Shown here: in pieces, positions 16,106-24,647 of the stretch
Numbering within the stretch: the stretch's first letter is position 1
Layout: every line of letters starts with the position of its first letter
Notes under the pieces: generated by a model
Told to the model about the DNA's origin: nothing
Seen by the model: only the letters and a program-made list of their open reading frames with translations
The model's database searches: none
NCBI GenBank assembly: GCA_003567135.1
Contig: PXAI01000019.1
Coordinates: 1-28,638 of the forward strand
DNA from: Balneolia bacterium
GTDB taxonomy: Bacteria > Bacteroidota > Rhodothermia > Balneolales > Cyclonatronaceae
DNA: 28,638 bases
Direction: 5' to 3'
Position numbers and translations under genes: made by a program

Positions 16106-17356
16106 CTACATATCACTCATCACTTCCGCTTTTCGCAACGCGCCGGCAAGTCGGGGCGTGTTTGGGCAGGTGAGAATCAGCGGTGATTTCCGGCCTTCGA
16201 GTTCGGCCAGAACCGTATTATCCTCAAGGGATAGCGTTACGTTTTGGATTTTGTTAACGCGGTAATCTCGCAGAGATTCAGCTTCAATCACTATCCTCTT
16301 GCTTGTGATATAAATGCTGCCTTCCAGATCAACTATATATCCGGTAACCTTGTACCGCTGTCCTGCTCGGACGTAAGAATCGAGAACGCGTTCGGCAAGG
16401 AGTCGGCCGGGCGTTGTGAACAACACTTTCTCATCTCTGGTTAGGTTTAACGGAGCTTCAACAGAATCAGGCTCCGCGTTCAGCGCTTCTCTGAAGTCCC
16501 GGTAGGCTCTGATCGTTTTGATCTCCTGCTGAAGTTTATCCCCGGAAAGTTTTAATCCCTTATAAATCCGGGCCAACTCTTTTTCTTCATCCTCCGAAAT
16601 CATGTGATCGGCAACAAGTTCCTCAAAAAGCACCTGAAACGCATCATGGCAAATATCTGAAATCAGTTTTTCTGAAAGAGAGAGGTGATCCAGGATATTC
16701 CACAGCTTTTCTGCATCAATCCCGCTTGAAGAATCCAGATAAAGCGAAACGGCCGCTTCAGCAATCAAATATTGGTGATAGTTTTTAAAAGCAGCGGGGA
16801 TATCAAGATCAATGTTTTTCAAAAGTTCACCCTCAGGATCTCCGCTGTGCTCCAGACGTTCCAGCCGTTCTTCAGTTTTCTGAATCGCCTGTTTGCCCTT
16901 CGTGTACAGAATGCCTGAATAACCGAAACCGCCGATCATCAAAATCAGTCCTGATGAAAGTGCAATATAACTTGCAAAAAGTAACCCGCCGAGCATCAGC
17001 AAAAAAGAAAACAGGGCGTAGCGAAAAACAAGATCGTAAAACCGGGGATGCTCCGGCGTTTTTAGTTCTGTTGGTTCCGGAAGCTTCTCTGCAGGCTCAA
17101 GATACGTAAGGCCTGTATCCATAAACTGATCGGCAGCAATTCGTGGCTGATTCGTTCCTGATCCCGTTCCGCGATGTTTCTTCTTCCTCAGGTTTTCGCG
17201 ATAGTAAAATCCATGTCGACCTCCGGCCACGTAAGCACCTTTCTTATTCAGCCCAAGCCGCGAACCCGTAACTCCAACAGAAAGCCCAAGTCCGCCCTTT
17301 GAAAGATTGAGTCTGACGGGCCCCGAACTAAAACTTTTTCGCAGAAAAAATCCCAT
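16106..17356 (-). CDS. DUF4236 membrane protein with a PH/GRAM-like C-terminal domain
   Basis: The 416-residue protein starts with a clear DUF4236 domain (residues 1-55: FFLRKSFSSGPVRLNLSKGG, then LGLSVGVTGSRLGLNKKG). A basic linker (LRKKKHRG) follows, then two adjacent membrane helices (about 108-155), a helical middle with a charged EEKELARIYKG segment, and a C-terminal beta-rich domain (about 320-410). That last domain has the GSIYITSKRIVIE and KIQNVTLS pattern of bacterial PH or GRAM-like domains; this assignment is my inference. DUF4236 has no known function. The gene is alone on the minus strand between two repeat regions, with no visible partner. Confidence 0.8.
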   Translation of the reverse strand: MGFFLRKSFSSGPVRLNLSKGGLGLSVGVTGSRLGLNKKGAYVAGGRHGFYYRENLRKKKHRGTGSGTNQPRIAADQFMDTGLTYLEPAEKLPEPTELKTPEHPRFYDLVFRYALFSFLLMLGGLLFASYIALSSGLILMIGGFGYSGILYTKGKQAIQKTEERLERLEHSGDPEGELLKNIDLDIPAAFKNYHQYLIAEAAVSLYLDSSSGIDAEKLWNILDHLSLSEKLISDICHDAFQVLFEELVADHMISEDEEKELARIYKGLKLSGDKLQQEIKTIRAYRDFREALNAEPDSVEAPLNLTRDEKVLFTTPGRLLAERVLDSYVRAGQRYKVTGYIVDLEGSIYITSKRIVIEAESLRDYRVNKIQNVTLSLEDNTVLAELEGRKSPLILTCPNTPRLAGALRKAEVMSDM

Positions 17357-17472
17357 ATAAGAATGATTAATGATTATCTGACAAGATGAAGATTAAGGGA
17401 TTAAATCCCAAGATTGTATTGGCGGTTATCAAAGATGAATTGATTTAATTTGTGAGCTATTTGTTTAGAACG

Positions 17473-17745
17473 TGTCGACAATGGTGGATTTCAATCCACC
17501 AAAATCAGCCAAATCCAATCCCAGAATCGCCAGCAGCCGATTAAAACCGGCTCTGTCGATATGATTGTCTTGTATGGAGCAATCTGCTAAAACCGTATCG
17601 ACAATGGTGGATTTTAATCCACCATAACCAGCCAAATCCAATCCCAGAATCGCCAGCAGCCGGTTGAAATCGGTTCTGCCGATATGATTATCTCGTATGA
17701 GCAATCTGCTAAAATAGTATCGACAATGGTGGGTTTCACCCACCC
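17473..17745. repeat. Tandem array of double-hairpin units (array 2, inverted relative to array 1)
   Basis: Two complete 89-base units (17473-17561 and 17596-17684) and a partial one (17718-17745) repeat every 122-123 bases with 33-34 base linkers. On this strand each begins TRTCGACA, followed by a hairpin GGTGGATT-TC-AATCCACC or its variant, and ends with a weaker GCCGGTT/AACCGGC-type hairpin and STGYCGATA. This is the reverse complement of the layout at 17-390. An open frame across it (17465-17761, minus) is produced by the repeat and is not a gene. The remaining gap to the next gene (17762-17996) shows no clear feature. Confidence 0.85.
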
Positions 17746-17996
17746 GTTGCAAACTCAACAATTATGAATTTTGAATTCACTAATTCTGAATTTCCCTTTC
17801 TCAATTACTTTCTGTTTATTTAGCCTGATGCCCCGTTAATCGGTTCCGGTTGGTTTTCGGCCGGATTCGGGCTTCTGGAAATGACTGTAATCAGCGAAAC
17901 CATCCGAAAAAGCGGGAGGGAAGTTGATATTTAAAGATCAAATACGTTTAATTCGATTGAACTAAAAATAATTAATCCAAACAGAGACATTGACTT

Positions 17997-19916
17997 ATGG
18001 CTGAATCAAAGAAAAAACCTGAAACCATTGCTGAAAAAGAAGAGCTTTTTCATCCACCCAAAGAGATTAAAAAAAATGCCCACATTAAGGATTACGATAA
18101 GGTTTACGAACGATCGATAAAAGATCCTGAAGGATTCTGGGCTGAGGAAGCGGAAAAACTGGAGTGGTACAAAAAATGGGATAAGGTTTTTGACTACTCC
18201 GAAAAACCGTTCTTTAAATGGTTTGCCGGCGGGAAAACGAATATCATTCAAAACGCGATCGACCGGCATCTGAAAACCTGGCGGCGAAATAAGCTGGCGA
18301 TTATCTGGGAAGGGGAACCTGGTGATGTCCGTACGATGTCGTATCATGCGCTGAATCGGGAAGTAAGTAAATTTGCCAGCGTTCTGAAAAGTATGGGCGT
18401 TCAGAAAGGCGAAATTGTTACGATTTACATGCCGCAGGTTCCTGAACTGGCTATCGCCATGCTTGCATGTGCTAAAATCGGCGCCGCGCACAGCGTGGTT
18501 TACGGCGGATTCAGCGTAGAAGCGCTCGCCGACCGTATTGAAAGTGCAAGCAGCCGCGTACTGGTCACCGCCGACGGTGGCTGGCGTCGTGGTAAAATTA
18601 CCGACCTGAAATCAATCGCCAACGAGGCTATGGACCGTTCGCCCTCCATCGAGGTTTGTATAACGGTAAAACGCACCGAGCACGAAGTCCATATGGAAAA
18701 CGACCGCGATTTCTGGTATCACGATCTTATGGCGCTTCCAATTGCGAGTCCAAAATGTGAAACCGAGGTGATGGACGCCGAGGATATGCTCTTTATCCTG
18801 TTTACCTCAGGCACAACCGGAAAGCCTAAGGGATTGCTGCATACGCATGGTGGCTATTCGGTTTACACGGCTACCACGCACCGCTATGTGTTTGATATTA
18901 AGGATGAAGACCGTTTCTGGTGCGCGGCAGATCCGGGCTGGATTACGGGGCACAGCTATCTCGTTTACAGTCCGCTGATTAACGGCTCAACGATTATGAT
19001 GTACGAAGGTGCGCCGAATCATCCTTACCCAAATCGCTGGTGGAGCATGATCGAGAAATACGGCGTTTCAATTCTTTATACATCACCCACTGCCATTCGA
19101 GGATTGATGCGTTTTGGTGATCAGTGGCCAAAACGCCATGATCTTGGAATGCTCAGGCTTCTCGGATCTGTTGGTGAGCCGATCAACCCGGAAGCGTGGA
19201 AATGGTACCACAGGGTTATTGGAAACGAAAAATGTCCGATTATGGATACGTGGTGGCAAACCGAAACCGGCGGATTTATGATTTGTCCGCTGCCGATTAC
19301 GCCGCTTAAGCCGGGTTCGGCCACAAAGCCGTTCTTTGGCGTGGAAGTTGCCATTGTAGATGAGAATGGCAAAGAGGTAAAAGCAGGCGAAGAAGGTAAG
19401 CTGGTGATCAAAAAGCCAACGCCCGGCATGGCACGTACTATCTTCCAGGATCCTGACCGCTATGTGGATACATATTGGAAAGAGTACGAAAAACAGGGAT
19501 GGTACAAAGCCGGAGACTCAGCCCGGATCGATGAAGACGGATATATCTGGGTCATCGGGCGCATTGATGACGTGATTAAGGTCAGCGGCTACCGTCTTGG
19601 AACGGCAGAGGTGGAAAGCGCTGTGGTGAGTCACAGCGACGTAGCCGAAGCCGCCGCAATTGCGCTGCCGCACGAACTGAAAGGAAACGCAATCCACGTT
19701 TACTGCATCCTGAAAGCCGGCGTTAGCGGTGACAAAAAGCTGGCAAATGAAATCCGCGAACACGTTAGCCGTGAAATCGGTCCTATTGCGAAACCGGAAG
19801 AAGTAGCTTTTCTGGATTCGCTTCCAAAAACCCGAAGCGGAAAAATTATGCGTCGCGTACTAAAAGCCCGCGCCATGGGCGTTGATGAAGGTGATTTGTC
19901 AACTCTGGAAGAGTAA
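17997..19916 (+). CDS. acs: Acetyl-CoA synthetase (AMP-forming)
   Basis: The 639-residue protein is a full-length adenylate-forming Acs, which activates acetate to acetyl-AMP and then acetyl-CoA. It shows the N-terminal acetyl-CoA synthetase region (FWAEEAEKLEWYKKWDKV), the phosphate loop TSGTTGKPKG (270-279), WWQTETGG with the acetate-pocket Trp, the hinge region YRLGTAEVE, and the C-terminal KTRSGKIMRR with Lys616, the residue that is acetylated in other Acs enzymes to switch activity off. No Pat or CobB homologue is nearby. It stands alone, with about 235 bases of upstream DNA and its own terminator. ATG at 17997 fits the family N-terminus. Confidence 0.96.
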   Translation: MAESKKKPETIAEKEELFHPPKEIKKNAHIKDYDKVYERSIKDPEGFWAEEAEKLEWYKKWDKVFDYSEKPFFKWFAGGKTNIIQNAIDRHLKTWRRNKLAIIWEGEPGDVRTMSYHALNREVSKFASVLKSMGVQKGEIVTIYMPQVPELAIAMLACAKIGAAHSVVYGGFSVEALADRIESASSRVLVTADGGWRRGKITDLKSIANEAMDRSPSIEVCITVKRTEHEVHMENDRDFWYHDLMALPIASPKCETEVMDAEDMLFILFTSGTTGKPKGLLHTHGGYSVYTATTHRYVFDIKDEDRFWCAADPGWITGHSYLVYSPLINGSTIMMYEGAPNHPYPNRWWSMIEKYGVSILYTSPTAIRGLMRFGDQWPKRHDLGMLRLLGSVGEPINPEAWKWYHRVIGNEKCPIMDTWWQTETGGFMICPLPITPLKPGSATKPFFGVEVAIVDENGKEVKAGEEGKLVIKKPTPGMARTIFQDPDRYVDTYWKEYEKQGWYKAGDSARIDEDGYIWVIGRIDDVIKVSGYRLGTAEVESAVVSHSDVAEAAAIALPHELKGNAIHVYCILKAGVSGDKKLANEIREHVSREIGPIAKPEEVAFLDSLPKTRSGKIMRRVLKARAMGVDEGDLSTLEE

Positions 19917-19938
19917 CATAATCCCGCACAAATAAATG

Positions 19939-19977
19939 AAGCGTCTTCGGTATACTCCGGAGACGCTTTTTTATTTT
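19939..19977 (+). terminator. Rho-independent terminator of acs
   Basis: AAGCGTCTTCGG pairs with CCGGAGACGCTT (12 bases, one G-U pair) around a six-base loop, followed by TTTTATTTT. It begins 22 bases after the acs stop codon. Confidence 0.9.
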
Positions 19978-20075
19978 GAAACACTTTTGTCTAGAATACT
20001 CAGATTCCTCTAAGGAAAATTGATTTTGATTTTACAATGGATTGTTTTTATCGGAAAAACAGAAATCCGGCCTTT

Positions 20076-20218
20076 GGATAAAATGGCGTTAAGAACCGCA
20101 GCGGAGTGAAGCGTTAAGAATAAAATCATACCGCTGAGGAACCTCAGAAATGGCTAATATGGTAGCGGAGCATTGATTTTATTTAGCGCAACGAAGCGAA
20201 GGTTTAGCCATTTTATCC
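20076..20218. repeat. Nested inverted-repeat element
   Basis: GGATAAAATGGC (20076-20087) and GCCATTTTATCC (20207-20218) are perfect 12-base inverted arms. Inside are AATAAAATCA (20119-20128) with TGATTTTATT (20174-20183), and a central hairpin CTGAGG-AA-CCTCAG (20134-20147). Together they can fold into one long interrupted cruciform. No gene is encoded in the 19978-20368 gap. It resembles dispersed palindromic elements of Bacteroidota-like genomes; mobility is not shown. Confidence 0.7.
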
Positions 20219-20235
20219 CAGCCGGCGGCTTTTGG

Positions 20236-20263
20236 GTTACCTTTTGTCCGCACAAAAGGTAAC
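20236..20263. repeat. Perfect 12-base hairpin (GTTACCTTTTGT type)
   Basis: GTTACCTTTTGT pairs perfectly with ACAAAAGGTAAC around a CCGC loop. It lies 17 bases after the nested element at 20076-20218 and about 105 bases before the helicase gene. It may be part of the same repeat. Confidence 0.7.
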
Positions 20264-20368
20264 AACGTCTTAATGAGATGGTCGGCACAACCTGCTACAA
20301 GGGGTTCATTTTAAAATCATGCTCACATATTTATTACATATATCGGATAATTTCATATTTTCAGCGAT

Positions 20369-22363
20369 ATGAAACGATTTGTTTTGAAAAAGCCGGTTAA
20401 TGAGCGGCCTGATTACACCATACCTTATGAGGAAAAGCTGAATAAAAGTCAGCTCGAAGTGGTGATGCATAATCGCGGTCCGGCGCTGGTTATTGCAGGA
20501 GCCGGTACCGGTAAAACAAGAACGCTGGTTTACCGCGTAGCCAGACTTGTAGAGTCCGGGGTTGATGCCTCGGGAATTTTGCTGCTCACATTCACACGGA
20601 GAGCCGCGCGTGAAATGCTTGACCGCGCCAGCGCAATTCTGGATGAGCGTTGCCGGAAAGTAAAAGGAGGGACGTTCCATTATTATTGCAGCCAGCTGCT
20701 GCATCGATATCATCAGAAAATCGGGTATCCGAAAGATTTCACGATTATGGATACGTCTGATTCGCTGGAAGTAATTCAGCTTCTCAGGTCGGAGCTTAAG
20801 GTGGACAAATCTTCCAAACGGTTTCCTCAGAAGAAAACGCTGCTGTCGATTTTCAGCGGATCAGTGAACAAGCAGCGCTCTATTCATGAGATTGTGGATG
20901 AGGAGTATGACCAGTTCATGAGCCACATCAATACAATCGAAAAATTATGGCAGGCATATCGTAAATATAAAGAGATGCATCATGTTATGGATTTTGATGA
21001 TCTGCTTGTGAATACGGTTGAGCTGCTTCACGATAAGGCCGTTCAGCAGGAGGTGTCATCAAAACATCAGTACATAATGGTGGATGAATACCAGGACACA
21101 AACGCCATTCAGGCCGAGCTGGTCAGGCTCTTTTCAAACACGCACAGTAACGTGATGGTGGTAGGAGATGACGCCCAGAGTATTTATGCGTTTCGCGGTG
21201 CTGATCATAAAAATATCATGCGTTTTCCGGATTTATTCCCGGAAACAAAGCTGATCAAACTGGAAGAAAACTACCGCTCCACGCAGCGTATTCTGGATCT
21301 GGCGAACCTTCTGATGGAACAGGCCGGTGAAAAATATGAGAAGAGACTCTACACGAATCGTGAGCAGGGCGATTTACCAGCGCTCGTGAAAGCGGCCGAT
21401 AACCGCGAACAATCCCGTTTTGTATCCCAGATGATTCTGAATCTTCGTGAACAGGGCGTTGAGCTGAGTGATATCGCGGTACTGTTCAGAAATGGCCGCG
21501 ACTCTTTCGATCTGGAAATTGAGCTGAATCGTGCTAAGGTGCCGTTCATAAAGTTCGGGGGACAAAAATTCGCGGAGGCCGCTCACATCAAGGATGTGTT
21601 GGCGCATATACGGGTTCTCGTAAATCCCGGCGATGCAATTGCCTGGAACCGGATACTCACGCTCATCGACGGCGTTGGCCCGAAAACGGCGAATGATTTG
21701 GTGGGATGGCTGCAAAATGCTGCAAATCCCTATGAAATGGGCGAATCGGGGATGATCAGCGACCGATATAAAAAAGGCGTTTACGCCTTGAGTACGCTCC
21801 TGACAGATCTCAAAAAGAAAGATTTGACGGTTCCGGAGGCAATCGGACATATTGTGAAGTACTATAAACCGATGTGCGAAAAAAAGTTTGATGATCATCC
21901 AAAACGTCTGAAGGATCTGGAAAGCTTTGAGGCGATATCCGGAACCTACCGCGACTTACCGCACTTGCTCGAGGAACTCGCCCTCGATCCAATAGAAGCG
22001 ACGGCGGTTGACACAATGGCATCTCAGCAGGATGAAAATCCGCTTACACTCAGCACCATACATTCTGCCAAAGGGCTGGAATGGAAACACGTTTTTCTGA
22101 TCCAGTGTGTGGATGGCGTTATTCCATCGGGATTTTCACTGAACAGTCAGGAAGAGCTGGACGAAGAATTGCGCCTGCTGTACGTTGCAGTTACGCGTGC
22201 GGCTGATATGCTATACATCTGCTACCCCGTTTTGATGCACGGAAACTTCGGGGATGCGTTCACGAAACTGTCCCGTTTTCTTGATGGCGTTGGAGAGGAA
22301 AATATTGAGCCCTGGCTACTAACCAGTGAGGAAGAGGAGTTACCTAAGCAAATTGAAGGGTAG
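20369..22363 (+). CDS. UvrD/PcrA/Rep-type superfamily 1 DNA helicase
   Basis: The 664-residue protein carries the ordered superfamily 1A motifs: LNKSQLEVV (Q motif region), Walker A AGAGTGKT with Lys49, LTFTRRAAREM (Ia), DEYQDT (Walker B, about 239-244), VVGDDAQSIYAFRGA (III), LEENYRS (IV), TIHSAKGLEWKHVFLI (V) and LLYVAVTRA (VI). It is a 3'-5' single-strand translocase likely used in repair or replication restart. It is shorter than typical UvrD or PcrA (about 720 or more) and ends soon after motif VI, so the usual C-terminal polymerase- or RecA-interaction tail is missing; it may be a PcrA paralogue rather than the main UvrD. Expression seems independent. The terminator after it is shared with a convergent small gene. 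Confidence 0.92.
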   Translation: MKRFVLKKPVNERPDYTIPYEEKLNKSQLEVVMHNRGPALVIAGAGTGKTRTLVYRVARLVESGVDASGILLLTFTRRAAREMLDRASAILDERCRKVKGGTFHYYCSQLLHRYHQKIGYPKDFTIMDTSDSLEVIQLLRSELKVDKSSKRFPQKKTLLSIFSGSVNKQRSIHEIVDEEYDQFMSHINTIEKLWQAYRKYKEMHHVMDFDDLLVNTVELLHDKAVQQEVSSKHQYIMVDEYQDTNAIQAELVRLFSNTHSNVMVVGDDAQSIYAFRGADHKNIMRFPDLFPETKLIKLEENYRSTQRILDLANLLMEQAGEKYEKRLYTNREQGDLPALVKAADNREQSRFVSQMILNLREQGVELSDIAVLFRNGRDSFDLEIELNRAKVPFIKFGGQKFAEAAHIKDVLAHIRVLVNPGDAIAWNRILTLIDGVGPKTANDLVGWLQNAANPYEMGESGMISDRYKKGVYALSTLLTDLKKKDLTVPEAIGHIVKYYKPMCEKKFDDHPKRLKDLESFEAISGTYRDLPHLLEELALDPIEATAVDTMASQQDENPLTLSTIHSAKGLEWKHVFLIQCVDGVIPSGFSLNSQEELDEELRLLYVAVTRAADMLYICYPVLMHGNFGDAFTKLSRFLDGVGEENIEPWLLTSEEEELPKQIEG

Positions 22364-22401
22364 TGCGCGGCTGAATTAAGGTGAGGTTGCCGTAAACAAA
22401 A

Positions 22402-22432
22402 TAAGCCGTTGTTATCGGGTAACAACGGCTTA
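22402..22432. terminator. Bidirectional terminator between convergent genes
   Basis: TAAGCCGTTGTTA and TAACAACGGCTTA form a perfect 13-base stem around a five-base loop. On the minus strand it is followed by a TTTTGTTT stretch, so it acts best for the minus-strand PID-CTERM gene, and it can also end the helicase transcript. Confidence 0.8.
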
Positions 22433-22453
22433 GAAATTCTAAGTAAAACTGAC

Positions 22454-22636
22454 TCAGTCTTTTTTGCTTCTGAGCTTGTTGACAGCATATGCAGCACCGC
22501 CGGCAGCAAGTACCGCTAAACCACCGTCAATAGGTACCTGATCTGGCTCACCAGGAAAGTCTGGTGGCTGTGCAGTTAACAGCTCAGGCATAAGAGCGAA
22601 TAGTAAAACAATAATTAGAATAAAAACGTATTTCAT
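22454..22636 (-). CDS. 60-residue PID-CTERM protein
   Basis: From the ATG at 22636 the product has a signal peptide (MKYVFILIIVLLFALMPELL, likely cut before Gln23), a short Pro-rich stretch, PIDGG at residues 35-39, a hydrophobic segment LAVLAAGGAAYAV, and a basic tail NKLRSKK. The PIDGG, helix and basic-tail layout is the PID-CTERM sorting-signal pattern found on very small proteins in Bacteroidota and relatives. A start at 22723 would add 29 residues and hide the signal peptide, so I reject it. The mature part is only about ten residues before the sorting signal, so the protein seems to be almost all signal. Function is unknown and no exosortase-like gene is in the window. Confidence 0.72.
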   Translation of the reverse strand: MKYVFILIIVLLFALMPELLTAQPPDFPGEPDQVPIDGGLAVLAAGGAAYAVNKLRSKKD

Positions 22637-22771
22637 AGTAATGGAAATAAGCATGTTTTTTGATGGTAAATATACTTTGCTTAAATAAAAGAATAATAGT
22701 GGAAAGATCAAACTGTGTATCAAAATATCTTATAAACGGTAATATTCTGATAATAAACGAATTTGATCATT

Positions 22772-22784
22772 AACCTATTAGGTT
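22772..22784 (+). promoter_or_regulatory. Possible operator palindrome before the DUF885 gene
   Basis: AACCTA-T-TAGGTT is a perfect six-base inverted repeat about 40 bases before the ATG at 22824, in an AT-rich stretch that likely holds the promoter. It could be a regulator binding site, but chance cannot be excluded. Confidence 0.3.
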
Positions 22785-22823
22785 TACATTTACTTTGTAA
22801 TTTCAATTAAATGTAAAAATATC

Positions 22824-24647
22824 ATGACTATAAAAAAAGTCTTTCTTTATCTATTGCTGCTGCTCATTTTGGCAGGCGCAATCTGGGGATACAAACTGGT
22901 TTGGGGGAAACCACTAAACCCGGATCATTTTTTTGAAAGGTATATGATTGGGGCGGCATTATCCGAGCCGGAAATTCTTACCATGCTGGGAATCGTGGAC
23001 AATACCTGGCTGGATTTTCACAGTCATAAGTTGACCGATGCATCTCCCGAACACACGCTAAGAGGTCTTGAGAGAAATAAAGATTATCTCAGGACACTTC
23101 GCAGATATAACCGTGATAATCTGACGCATCAGCAGAAAATAACGTACGATACGCTCGAATGGTTGCTCGAAACGAGTATAGAAAAAGAGCCGTGGCTGTT
23201 TCATGATTTTCCTGTAAATCAAAGGCTGGGCATTCAGAGCGGTTATCCTTCGTTTATGACGTCTCAGCATCAGATCATCGATATCAGTAGTGCAGAGAAT
23301 TACATCAAACGGTTAATTGCGGCTGAAGAGAAATTTGCTCAGGTGAATGAATCGGTTTTGCATCGCGCAGAACTGGGAGTTATCCCACCGAGATTTGTTT
23401 TTGATCATGTTATTAAAGAGATGTCTGATTTTATAGGTCAGCCGGTTGAAGAAAATCCCTTGTTCGAAAATCTGGAAACCGAACTGGATTATCTGGAGGA
23501 TATAAACACCGAAGAACGTCAGCGGCTGCTTGGTAAAGCATTTGAGGCTATTGAAAATGAGGTGACTAACGGCTATAAGATGCTGATTGAAACATTCGAT
23601 AACCTGTATGAACGAGCCGGTGAAGATGTAGGAGCTTGGTCCCTGCCCGACGGCGATAATTACTACCGATACCTCACGAGAATGCACACAACCATGGATA
23701 TTTCACCTGAAGATGTTCATTCAATCGGAATGGCTGAAGTTGAGCGAATTCAGCGTGATATGTTTTATCTTTTTGATGAACTTGGTATTTCCGGAGATTC
23801 AATCGCTGAGCGCTTTGCCAAACTTGACGAAGATCCGGATTTGTTCTACGCGTATGCAGAAAATGTTTATGATGAAATAATTGCCGATTACACTTCAATG
23901 ATTGAGCTCCTTTACGAAGGGTCAGCGCCCCTTTTTCATCGCACACCTCAGGCGGGAGTCGAGGTTCAGCGCGTGCCTGAGTACATGCAGGAAACCGCGC
24001 CGTTTGCCTACTATAATATTCCCGCGATGGATGGCAGCAGGCCCGGCGTTTTCTATATCAACCTCAGGGATATTAACGAAATTCCGAAATATGGCATGAT
24101 GTCTCTAACGGCGCATGAAGCCGTTCCCGGACACCACTTTCAGCTTGCGCTGGCTCAGGAAATTGAAGGCCTGCCGATGCTGCGCAAAATCTATCCGCAT
24201 ACGGCTTATGTTGAGGGATGGGCGCTTTACGCCGAATGGGTGATTTCGGAAACTGGGTTTTATGAGGATGATCCGCTTGGCGATCTGGGCAGGCTGCAGA
24301 TGGAAATATTTCGCGCGGCGCGGCTCGTAGTGGATACCGGAATACATGTTTACCGGTGGAACAGGGAGGAGGCTGCAGAATATCTTCACAGAAAAACCGG
24401 CCTGCTCATGGGGGATGTGATCTCCGAAGTTGAGCGTTACGTGGTGATGCCCGGACAGGCGTTATCCTATAAAATGGGGATGAATCACATTCAGGATTTA
24501 CGATTTAAAGCTGAAGATGAACTCGGCGATCTGTTTGACATCCGGGATTTTCACGAAGTTGTTCTGATGAACGGCCAGTTGCCGATGGATATACTCACGC
24601 AGGTTGTGGATCATTACATCGAGACCACGCTTGGCGAAAGTATCTGA
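22824..24647 (+). CDS. DUF885 metallopeptidase-like protein, membrane-anchored
   Basis: The 607-residue protein starts with one membrane helix (VFLYLLLLLILAGAIWGY, about 6-23) lacking a lipobox Cys, so it is probably anchored with its bulk in the periplasm. The rest matches DUF885: a helical N-terminal half and the zinc-binding signature HEAVPGHH (from His431), with a downstream EGWALYAE (Glu464) as likely third ligand and GLxMGDVISEVERYVVMPGQALSYK near the C-terminus. This is the gluzincin-like layout HExxxxH plus distal Glu. The family is thought to act as carboxypeptidases or oligopeptidases, but a substrate cannot be given. Its stop codon abuts that of the convergent O-methyltransferase gene with no gap. 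Confidence 0.88.
   Translation: MTIKKVFLYLLLLLILAGAIWGYKLVWGKPLNPDHFFERYMIGAALSEPEILTMLGIVDNTWLDFHSHKLTDASPEHTLRGLERNKDYLRTLRRYNRDNLTHQQKITYDTLEWLLETSIEKEPWLFHDFPVNQRLGIQSGYPSFMTSQHQIIDISSAENYIKRLIAAEEKFAQVNESVLHRAELGVIPPRFVFDHVIKEMSDFIGQPVEENPLFENLETELDYLEDINTEERQRLLGKAFEAIENEVTNGYKMLIETFDNLYERAGEDVGAWSLPDGDNYYRYLTRMHTTMDISPEDVHSIGMAEVERIQRDMFYLFDELGISGDSIAERFAKLDEDPDLFYAYAENVYDEIIADYTSMIELLYEGSAPLFHRTPQAGVEVQRVPEYMQETAPFAYYNIPAMDGSRPGVFYINLRDINEIPKYGMMSLTAHEAVPGHHFQLALAQEIEGLPMLRKIYPHTAYVEGWALYAEWVISETGFYEDDPLGDLGRLQMEIFRAARLVVDTGIHVYRWNREEAAEYLHRKTGLLMGDVISEVERYVVMPGQALSYKMGMNHIQDLRFKAEDELGDLFDIRDFHEVVLMNGQLPMDILTQVVDHYIETTLGESI

Noticed and set aside
17465..17761. Minus-strand open frame of 98 codons with a repeated peptide
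   Set aside because: The peptide repeat simply follows the tandem double-hairpin DNA array; the DNA pattern (paired arms, linkers) explains it and no ribosome site or homology is evident.
19917..20368. tRNA or small RNA gene in the acs-helicase gap
   Set aside because: The stems present do not form a cloverleaf and there is no CCA end or T-loop consensus; the pairing fits a nested inverted repeat.
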